This document shows, piece by piece, positions 56,362-64,000 of a stretch of DNA of 64,000 bases (within the stretch, counting starts at the first letter, position 1; each line of letters starts with the position of its first letter). A program made the translations under genes and the position numbers. The notes beneath the pieces were generated by a model. The model was not told the origin of the DNA and searched no databases. It saw only the letters and a program-made list of their open reading frames with translations. The DNA comes from Spizellomyces sp. 'palustris' (Eukaryota > Chytridiomycota > Chytridiomycetes > Spizellomycetales > Spizellomycetaceae). The stretch lies in the NCBI GenBank assembly GCA_006535965.1, contig QEAR01000068.1:1-64000 (forward strand), given 5' to 3'.

Positions 56362-58621
56362 TTACAGTTCAAAGCACCTGAAATCCGCAATCTGCCTGCC
56401 AACTGGCTCAAAAATGCCAACAATCTCGGTATGTGTCGCCAACGCTGGCGAAGCTGCTACAGTTTTTTTCCTTATTTCACTTTCGAAAAGCTGTAATAAA
56501 GTACGTGAGAACTATGCGACAGGAGAAGGAGTATCGGGTTACAATGTCTTACCGTGGCGTATGAATGGTCCAGGAAATCCTCCAGATCATATGAAGGCTG
56601 TTTCGCAATCGGTTCTTCGAACACACGGACTAATCCCGAAATCGTGTGCAGATAATGACTCTTCAAAGTTTGCAATTCCCACAATGAGCTCTCCAATGCC
56701 TTGCAAAGAGCCGGATTTGGTTCATCAGCGAGATAGGGATCTGCTCAATAGCGATGTAAGCCAAAGGTTCCATAATAAACCATTGTGTTTGATTGCTAAC
56801 CTTCGACCTCTTTTCCAACTGCATCTGGGGCCTGTTCCCGGTGAATCAAACACAAACAAGCAGGGTGTCTTTTGAGGAGATTGTACACAAAAGGAATAAT
56901 AGTCACAATCGCTGGTGGTGGAGCATTTAGGGCCACGCGTAACATCTTTTTGATGAAAGCTGCGACTAGATACGATGGCAGTTGACTGAAAACGATAGAT
57001 ATGATTAAGTCTCGAACGAGCTGTCTCATGGGCGGGAGTTGATAATACCTGGAGGAGAGGAACAGATCAACTAATCGGAGGAAACGTGAACGGTATTTGA
57101 CATGAAGAAGGTTTTTGTCGAAAAGGGCGTAAAGTTTGGTATAGAAGTCGGGATAATCGCTGTACAGAGCTATGATGAGTACTCCAATCGTGGAGACGTG
57201 TTGGTACTGCCGTACTTACAGATTGTGTTCCGTTATCAAGGTAAAGAGTCCGTTGAGAGCAAGGATACTCACGGCCCCCCCTACCAACCAGATTACAATT
57301 ACCATTCCGTTCCGAGATAAAACGTGTGGTCAAGTCCAACTCACCATGGTCATATGAATCTACCAGAAAGTCAATCAATAGCGTTGGTTTAGATAAGAAT
57401 GGGATAATCTTCTTGTGCATCGCCAGTAAGACTCGCTTATGCATATCGGCCGACATAGACTGTCGCAGAAATGCAAGCCAACATTCACTAAACACTCGTT
57501 TGTGCTCTTTGGCAGATGCAACGACTGGTTTTTTTTCACGGGATGAGTCGGACTCATATAGATATGTGCCCAGTTCGCTCTCCTCCACCGGATCCCGTAT
57601 CCGTGAGAGAATATTAAATCCTGCAGTTAGAACGGCGGGAAGTTTGTCTGTAGCAAACGAGCGTTTTCGACGCTGATCATGAGGAGGGTTTGAGATACTG
57701 CCTCGGTTCGACGAGCTGACAACGGATATGTACCTTAGAAGTAGTCTTCATTTTACTGTCTATGTCATTTCGATTATCCAGCGCACTACCCAAAATCTTG
57801 CTAAAGTCTTGTCAATTTCAGGGTCGGTGGAGATCCATGCCCGGTGTTGCGACCTTACCCAAAATCTTTATAGAAGTAGTATCGCACATCATCGTAGGTA
57901 TTGATATTCTCAGTTATCTTCTCCAAAAGATGATCGCTCATGTTGTCATTTGCAACGCATATATTGACAACTTGCTGATAGAGAGCGTTGTGAAACTCCT
58001 TTAACTGGTAGCTCTCATCCTTGACAACGCTCATCAGTGACTCGAGAGCCGCCACCTAAGCGAGGCAATGGTGAGCGAAAGAAGTCCCCGATCATGTATA
58101 ACATCACTATTTACCTGCATCGCAGGCTCCCGATGCGACAGGTAGCTAAATGCTAATTGAACATAAACAGACCGATTCTCCCGTAGCCATTTTGCGACTT
58201 GTGTGCTGACGTCCTCCTGCTCCTCCACATCCCTACCAGTTCTCTTCTTCTTGAGATCTCCACGTTCCAGTAGTGTCGCATATACGTGTCCAATGGAAAC
58301 AAACGAGGCGTACGCTATTTCCTCTGTCTCACTCTGCGAACGCCCGGTAAGCGCCATGAAGATGATTTCGTACTCTTGTGGAAGGGGAATGTTACAACGA
58401 ACCTCACACAGCTCCAAAAGTGTCACAATATTATTGAGTTTTCCCTTAGTATCCAGACATTCCTTGGCCAACTTCCGCACCGCAGCCGCGTCAATTTCTG
58501 TCTGGATCAGGATTGTAAGAGTGTAAGAATTTTGCGTTCTTCTGTTTAGCATCTACGATATGCAGCAACTCAACATACTGCGCTTCCCTTCTTCCTTTTG
58601 GGGGCAACCATGGTGTTCTAG
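56362..58621 (-). CDS. NOC4: Nucleolar complex protein NOC4 (CBF/Mak21 family)
   Basis: Forms a complex with Nop14 needed for 40S pre-subunit maturation and export. The start at 58621 encodes MVAPKRKKGSA, joined in phase to TEIDAAAVRKLAKECL; the in-frame Met at 58552 lies inside that intron. Downstream exons give YYFYKDFGKILGSAL, RKRSFATDKLPAVLTAGFNI, LSKPTLLIDFLVDSYDHGG, then the CBF/Noc core with SILALNGLFTLITEHNLDYP, FYTKLYALFDKNLLHVKYRS, PSYLVAAFIKKMLR and VTIIPFVYNLLKRHP. The last exons give ALESSLWELQTLKSHYLHT and DLEDFLDHSYATLFESEI, ending FRCFEL. At least nine exons. The family call is firm because the CBF block is close to human NOC4L. Confidence 0.93.
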
Positions 58622-58818
58622 AGGGGCGTATGAATTCTCAAATAATGGCCGAAAAGCAGCAAGCGTTGATCGAGCTTTGCTTACCCTAGCAGGCAAAAAT
58701 ATTGGGCGAATGAAGTGCGAGGTCATTATGACTGTGCCTTATCTAACAACATCCTTAGTTACCTGGTTGATCACTGAACTTGGACCTTGTGGTGGTTTAA
58801 AGGCAAGATTCACTCAAC

Positions 58819-59562
58819 ATGCTCTTTATACGGAGATTACAGAGCTGCGTCCGGCTGCCAATACAAGTGCCCTTACGTGTCCCGCGATTTGCGTCTGCCC
58901 AACTCTCGTCCATATCAGAGCCGATAGCACCAGCGCAATCGATTCTCGAGGCACTTGGTCCAGATGCAACAATCACAGAGAACCAGGGCATCCTAACTCA
59001 TACACCTTCACCCGATTTCTCCACTGGCCATGCAGCTCGTATAGCATCTATTCTCGAAACTGAAACACCCTCGTCCCCCCTCGTCGATCTCGTCAAGACA
59101 AAACCTGGAGCCCGGAACAGGAACCTCACTCTCCCAGAAGCGTTCATTAACAACATCATGAAAGACGGAAAGAAAGCCCGGGCAAGAAGAACACTGTTGG
59201 ACGCGTTGGAGTTGGTCCAACGAGAAACTGGTCAGGATCCCCACAAGATTCTGGAAGACGCCGTGAACAAGGTCGCGCCGTTGATCAAGGTCGTTAGTAC
59301 AAAGCGAGGGGCAAAGAATGTCTTGACACCAACTCCGCTGAATGAACGGCAGAGGACGCGATTTGGGATTCTCTGGATTGTCGAAGCTGCTAGTGGAAAG
59401 AAATCGAGAGGGACTTTCGGTGAGAGGATTGGCAAGGAGCTCTTGGCAATCATGAATGACGAGAGTGATGCATTGCAGAAGAGAATGAATGTGCATAAGC
59501 AGGCACTAGCGAACAGGAGTAATGTAGTGATGGCAGATAGACGGATGAGGAGGGCATTTTAG
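58819..59562 (+). CDS. RSM7: Mitochondrial small ribosomal subunit protein uS7m (RSM7)
   Basis: A 30S-type head protein of the mitoribosome that contacts the 3' domain of the small rRNA. Single exon, 247 residues. An Arg-rich presequence (MLFIRRLQSCVRLPIQVPLR) is followed by about 70 variable residues. The S7 domain starts near 105 with LPEAFINNIMKDGKKARARR, then DAVNKVAPLIKV, and FGILWIVEAASGK, ending in NRSNVVMADRRMRRAF. Shares a 197-bp upstream region with NOC4, so cytosolic and mitochondrial ribosome genes are paired. Confidence 0.92.
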   Translation: MLFIRRLQSCVRLPIQVPLRVPRFASAQLSSISEPIAPAQSILEALGPDATITENQGILTHTPSPDFSTGHAARIASILETETPSSPLVDLVKTKPGARNRNLTLPEAFINNIMKDGKKARARRTLLDALELVQRETGQDPHKILEDAVNKVAPLIKVVSTKRGAKNVLTPTPLNERQRTRFGILWIVEAASGKKSRGTFGERIGKELLAIMNDESDALQKRMNVHKQALANRSNVVMADRRMRRAF

Positions 59563-60005
59563 AAACCTTGGATACTATGTATGGTGCATTTGCAGTGCCG
59601 TCCTACGTCCCTGGATGATAGGGTTCTAACTCCATTTTTATAATTATTGAGCATAACATTGAGCATATCTCCTTTGCAATGATAATAAATGAGGTTATGT
59701 AATTGTGGGGCTGATATTTTTCACCAGACTGGCGGCAACGAACACCGGGATTGAGCCAACCTCAGCATGAATTCCGTCATGTACAGCAAATATATATGGC
59801 TAATTTATCGGTATCTAGTGGTGGTCGTAGTCGACGGGCTTCAACCTCTTGGGCAACTGAAAGAAGTAAAGGTGTCAGGCGGGATCTGTTGGTACCTAGT
59901 CGCGAGGACGCTGCCAAACTTACCAAAGAACCATCATCGTTTTCGGTGGTGAAGTCCCATTCATCTATTTAGATATGTCGAACATCAGTTCCCTCTAACC
60001 ATCAA
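59563..60005. other. Gap between convergent genes
   Basis: About 440 bp holding the 3' ends of RSM7 and ATP14. A good AATAAA for RSM7 is at 59684-59689. Open frames near 59750-59970 show no family resemblance. Confidence 0.45.
59684..59689 (+). terminator. Polyadenylation signal of RSM7
   Basis: AATAAA about 120 bp after the RSM7 stop, inside an AT-rich stretch; a typical fungal 3' end. Confidence 0.4.
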
Positions 60006-60792
60006 TTAAGCAGACCGCTGAAAATACGCACCAGGATAGTTGGCTGGGTCATCGATAGGATTGTACACGGCAGGCCATTCTTCCTCCTCAACCGCTTCGT
60101 CTGCAGCATTTGCAACCGCATCCGTCGTTTTAACGTCAATCCCGGGCTTTGCCGGTGCCGCCGGGGGTGCGAACGTGCTGGGCAAGTCAGCGGCGTCAGC
60201 CGCGGACTAGGTAAACCCAAAAAGAGTGATAAAAGTGAGTCTCCACATTCATACTACGACAATTCCATCAAGAATATAAGAGCCAACACTGACCTCCTTC
60301 GGGGGCGTGTACTTGCGCAATTCTTGAAGGTAAAGGTCGGTGATAAGGTCGGCTAGTAAGAAACGAAAACTTGTAAGGACACTTTTGCCATGAAGTTGCC
60401 AGAATGTCAATCCTACCTTTTACGGATGCAGTCTGAGTAAAGCTTCGAGTCACAGCCGGTGCAATCACTCGAGACACAGTCAAAGGCTGGAGAGTAAGGA
60501 CAAGCGGAGATTAGCATCGTTGTCTCCAATCGACGGCAGGAACCTTTGCCCCCTCCTTTCCACATTCTTCCTGACCACAACAATGACAGTTTTCCTTTCT
60601 AGAATCTGTCACCAGCCTTTTTTGCCTGCCCCTCAAAAAGGACGAATCGATCCAGCGCAAGATTTCCCGAATTGTGCAAACATTCTCCGCCCAAATCGAG
60701 GCACCTGCAGGCAGGCGATGCAGTTGATTTTCCCGCCCCTTGACACATACCCTAACAAGACCAGCGGCGCGAACAAGGCGGAGCGAGAGCAT
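60006..60792 (-). CDS. ATP14: Mitochondrial ATP synthase subunit h
   Basis: A peripheral-stalk subunit of F1Fo-ATP synthase (yeast Atp14, related to animal F6). Four exons. The first (60792-60751) encodes MLSLRLVRAAGLVR and joins, after a 264-nt intron, to PLTVSRVIAPAVTRSFTQTA at 60486, together a classic Arg-rich import signal. The mature part starts ADLITDLYLQELRKYTPPKE, which matches the VIQDLYLRELK start of yeast Atp14. The rest is Pro/Ala-rich then acidic (EEEEWPAVYNP), ending AYFQRSA. The intron after the presequence is much longer than its neighbours. The family call rests mainly on the DLYL-x-EL block and targeting layout. Confidence 0.82.
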
Positions 60793-61267
60793 CGTGTACA
60801 GTGTTCGAAGAAAGCGTAGGAGGCCGGTGCTCAATTCGTTCCCGTTACGCGGCTACCCACCGTCCATCTCTTCTTACGGTCAATCCCGTCGTTGCTAAGT
60901 GAGGTGGCACAGTCGTATAAGCGGCAACCAGGACAACGATCCGATTATACTTTTATAGTCTTCTTACACCGGCTATAAACAGGTTAGTGCTGGCCCAGCT
61001 CGATGTCGAACGCACAAAGCCAGCTCCTGTCGACGTAAACGTTCCACCAACCGGTTGCTTTCGGGCTCTTCCATCTGGACTGTTCTGGCATCCCAGGGTG
61101 GTGCTGCCAGGTTGCAAAGTAAGAAGCAGATTTACACCAAAAGACGCCGTTAGCAGCAACCTTGTTGCTCAGCCGATAGTGTCAGAATATAAACAATAAC
61201 GCGATATCCATCCAAAATAAACAATAAACAAACGCATCCAAGGAACGTTGGGGTTGTACACAACACA
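60793..61267. promoter_or_regulatory. Shared divergent promoter, ATP14 / forkhead
   Basis: 475 bp between start codons. The open frame at 60987-61199 has no recognisable family. AATAAA-like and A-rich sequence at 61200-61230 lies just upstream of the forkhead start. Confidence 0.45.
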
Positions 61268-62827
61268 ATGACAACCCCCGCCTCTCCGCCTCCGAAGTCC
61301 TCGTCACATGCAGACAGTGCACAGCGGGCTATCTCCTACCGTGAACGTATGGGGTCATCGCCTTTCGTATTCTTTCCCGATTCATCTTTGCCAACTCACG
61401 ACGAAGCGTTTCGAGAAGATCTCCTCCCCACTTCAGCGGCTGTACCACTAGAGCGCTTAAAAGAATATCTACCTGGTGAAGTCGTCCCAACCATGGCGTT
61501 CGCAAAATTAGAGGTTCGTGCAAGACCCGCGAATTTCGCGTTGCCCGTGACGGCAACTTTGAACGTGTTTCTTGGACTCACTTAGTCATTAGGGGCCGGA
61601 CTTTGTATACCATATCAAAAAGTTGCAGGTGTCTCTTGGGCGTAGAGGATCCTCAGCAGATCAGGTGGACATCGACCTCGGTACATCAAACTCCATCTCG
61701 AGATTGCATGCGATGATTCAGTTCAACCGTTCTATCCAAAAGTTTGAACTGGCTGTATACGGAAAGAATGGAGTCTGGGTAAATGGTGAACATGTGCATC
61801 GCGGTATGGATCCCGTCCCTTTGGAGCATGGGTAAGTACCCGGTACCTTTTGTTGAGGCCGTCATGAAGCTCATCCTAGTTATGTCAATGGTAGCACAGA
61901 GCTACGAGTTAGTGACATTGAAACCTACTTTATTATACCTGGGCTCGACCCACCGAATCAAGCTCCTCACGAGCTGAGAGAAGCCCGCCTGAAGCGGGCA
62001 GCCCCACCGAGTACTCTGCCAGAACCTCAAACACGTCTCACACACTCGATCAAAAAACCTCGATATGAACTTTCTTCATCTCGCCCCACCTTCTCATCTT
62101 ACTCAAGGCCGGAGCAGCATCTTATCGGCGATAGCACTTTAATACCGACTTGGCCTCCCAGCGCTAAGTATCGGGACATGAGACCACCATACTCATATAT
62201 TGCATTGATCACACAAGCCATCTATCAAGCCGACGAAGGCAAGATCACTTTAAACGGAATCTACAACTGGATCTCAAAAACGTATTCGTGGTATAAATTA
62301 GACCAAACCGGTTGGCAGAATTCGGTCCGACACAATCTGTCATTGGGCAGATGGTTCATCAAACTCAAGCGCAATGAGCCAGGAAAGGGAGGCTGGTGGG
62401 CTCTTGATAAAGGTAGTGATGATCAGCCGCGGACAGACTTTAGTGTTTTGGCTTCTTGAAAACTAAGTTTGTCCAATTGTCAGATGTCCCACCTCATGAG
62501 CTTGACGAGATGTTGACACAGAGGCGTTTCGGGCGCGGGCAAGCTATTGTCGTGACTCCTACAAGTAGGGGACACGCTCCCATGTCTCCTACCGATGAGG
62601 TATCCCCGTTCCCGGCCGAATCGTTGCCAGTTTCACCTTTCAAGTCTCGGCAAGAACCACTTCAACAACTTGCACGGGCGGCAACTGGGGAGATGCCCAC
62701 AGAAGTGACCGACTCAGCGTCGCGGCCGCATAGTGCTGCATGGACGGACAGCAGCCGCCGAAGGTCAGAGAGACTGAAAGTCCCTCGGCCGTCCTTTTAC
62801 GAATACGAGGGAGAAGATGTTTTTTGA
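61268..62827 (+). CDS. Forkhead transcription factor with FHA domain (Fkh1/2-like)
   Basis: Yeast Fkh1/Fkh2 drive G2/M genes and mark replication origins. Four exons, about 435 residues. An FHA domain at about 75-165 reads VSLGRRGSS, SISRLHAMIQF, KNGVWVNGE; the phosphothreonine-contacting Arg in GRR and the SRLHA motif are intact. The forkhead domain at about 235-320 is RPPYSYIALITQAIYQAD followed by WQNSVRHNLSLGRWFIKL and the GKGGWWAL wing. An intron after ALDK joins to DVPPHELDEMLTQRRFGRG. The tail has several SP/TP sites (TPTSRGHAPMSP, FPAESLPVSPF), consistent with cyclin-dependent kinase control as in Fkh2. Confidence 0.93.
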
Positions 62828-63041
62828 CGGTGAAAAGACATCTGGACAGTTGGGGTCAGGACAATGGCACGCCACGTAACTGCGGTTTTCAGTGTGATTG
62901 CCCGCCTTCACACCATAGTTCAGGGGACCCTAAGCACTTCTGTTTGTAAATATTGATTGCTCCACCTTGCCAGTTTTGCTTCGGTTCCTTATGCTCATTG
63001 AGTATATTTTTTCTCATTAATTTTTTAATTTATTTTCAACA

Positions 63042-64000
63042 CTATCCTGTCTGGTAAATGGAAAGACTCCGATCATCTGATACCGTCGCAAGCTTTGTAC
63101 CGTCTTCATTGTATGCAACGCCCCAAACCTACATAAATGATTTTAGCATCACTTGCTATTTCTTTACTACTTATCTAAGACCTACCTGATCATCATGATC
63201 GTCGAAAGTATGTATACATTGTCTAGCATTGACGTCCCATATTTTTGCCCGCTTGTCACTCGATCTGTACAAATTTCCATTTAGACTGATTTAACCACGA
63301 AAGCATCCATATATAAACATGCTCACCCTGAGGCAAAATGGACAGTATCCGGGCTGAAAGATAGGGACAGCACCCACGACTGATGCCCCGCCAACGTGGA
63401 CAGGCAATTGCCGTGATGACTACAACGCAGTAAGGACTGATCAACACGGGCAACTATGGTACTTCCATGAAATTACATACACGTCGTAGATATTAATTCG
63501 CTTGTCATCAGAACCCGTCAGGAGTAATGTAGAGTCGGGTGAAAATGTCAGCGTTCGGACGGGCATAGAGTGTCCTAAAATGACAGGACATGACTATTAG
63601 TCTTGGGATCACAAGTGAGCAGTTTCCCACAGTGACGCACCCGGTAAACTATGCAACAATCTTCCTGTTGGAACGTCAAAAACGTGCACCGGTCCCTCCT
63701 CTTCTCCGCAGGCAAGGTATAGCCCGTTTGGGCTGTACGCAACCGACATAACAAATTTTCCTCTTGTTTCAAGCGGTCGTTCCTTCTTCCTCTCTTCCAC
63801 GGACCAGATGTTAACATTTCCATTATGGGATCCGGTTGCGACGTGCCGTCCATCAGGGGAATATACTGCCGTCCATGCCTCGACTAGATCACGAGAAATC
63901 GTCAAATGGACAATTGATGCAAGGAGATTTTCAGCGCCGCAACTCACCCGGTCCTGCTTCTATAGTCTTGTCATCAGTTTTGGTATGATGGATTAGATCC
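63042..64000 (-). CDS. SKI8: WD40 protein SKI8/WDR61, partial (5' end outside window)
   Basis: A seven-bladed WD40 protein of the Ski complex, which feeds mRNA to the cytosolic exosome; its animal form is also in Paf1C. The window holds the C-terminal four to five blades. The order matches WDR61: KTIEAGP joined to [29 protein letters not shown], then [52 protein letters not shown] and [10 protein letters not shown] in short exons, ending [19 protein letters not shown] and LSIYQTG. Short introns split nearly every blade. The first blades lie beyond the right edge. Confidence 0.88.

Noticed and set aside
56336-56875. 179-codon plus-strand frame
   Set aside because: It is antisense to the NOC4 C-terminal exons, which match the family strongly.
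58034-58552. Start of NOC4 at the Met at 58552
   Set aside because: That Met lies within a GTATGT...CCAG intron. The upstream exon from 58621 joins in phase and gives a typical basic N-terminus.
58560-59063. 167-codon plus-strand frame overlapping uS7m
   Set aside because: A shadow of the RSM7 gene in another frame with no family resemblance.

Overview
This window is nuclear DNA of a fungus, most likely an early-diverging zoosporic (chytrid-type) lineage. Genes are dense and on both strands. Most are cut by many short introns of roughly 50-90 nt with GTAAGT-like donors. The set mixes fungal hallmarks (NAD-type Mtd1, Svf1, ATP synthase subunit h, FHA-forkhead factor, hybrid histidine kinase) with genes better known from animals (ZC3H3, MEA1, ZMIZ/PIAS, Gemin2, NDUFB9). 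The phylum is inference from gene content. I saw no rRNA, tRNA, transposon or CRISPR.

Layout. 0.4-3.6 kb (-): GAF/histidine kinase/receiver sensor. 4.1-8.5 kb (-): F-BAR/PH/C2 RasGAP. 9.9-10.6 kb (+): CHCHD2/Mix17-like protein without the CHCH domain. 11.1-16.2 kb (+): very large SP-RING (PIAS/ZMIZ) SUMO ligase. 17.4-22.5 kb: ZC3H3 (-) and GRC3/NOL9 (+), head to head. 22.6-24.6 kb: MED22 (-) and MTD1 (+), head to head. 24.8-31.3 kb (-): DNA2. 32.1-33.5 kb (+): a small membrane protein and complex I NDUFB9. 34.1-38.5 kb: MEA1-like (+) and a Rad5/Uls1-type SNF2 translocase (-), whose stop codons nearly touch. 38.9-41.5 kb: Svf1 (+) and a 2-oxoglutarate oxygenase (-). 42.8-44.2 kb (-): proteasome ATPase RPT6. 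44.6-47.7 kb (-): repeat-rich type I membrane protein. 48.7-51.6 kb (+): TspO-like membrane protein and an Rvs167-type BAR-SH3 protein. 51.8-54.5 kb: FtsJ-like protein (-) and Gemin2 (+), head to head. 54.9-56.0 kb (+): C2H2 zinc-finger factor. 56.4-59.6 kb: NOC4 (-) and mitochondrial ribosomal uS7 (+), head to head. 60.0-62.8 kb: ATP synthase subunit h (-) and FHA-forkhead factor (+). 63.0 kb to the edge (-): SKI8/WDR61, truncated by the window.

Themes. RNA metabolism is prominent (ZC3H3, GRC3, Gemin2, FtsJ-like, NOC4, SKI8), as are nuclear-encoded mitochondrial functions (NDUFB9, uS7m, subunit h, the CHCHD2-like protein). DNA repair and SUMO-linked chromatin work is represented by DNA2, the Uls1-like translocase and the SP-RING ligase. 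Several divergent pairs share short promoters of 61-367 bp. Spliced models were built by hand by matching intron phase and family motifs, so exon edges are predictions.
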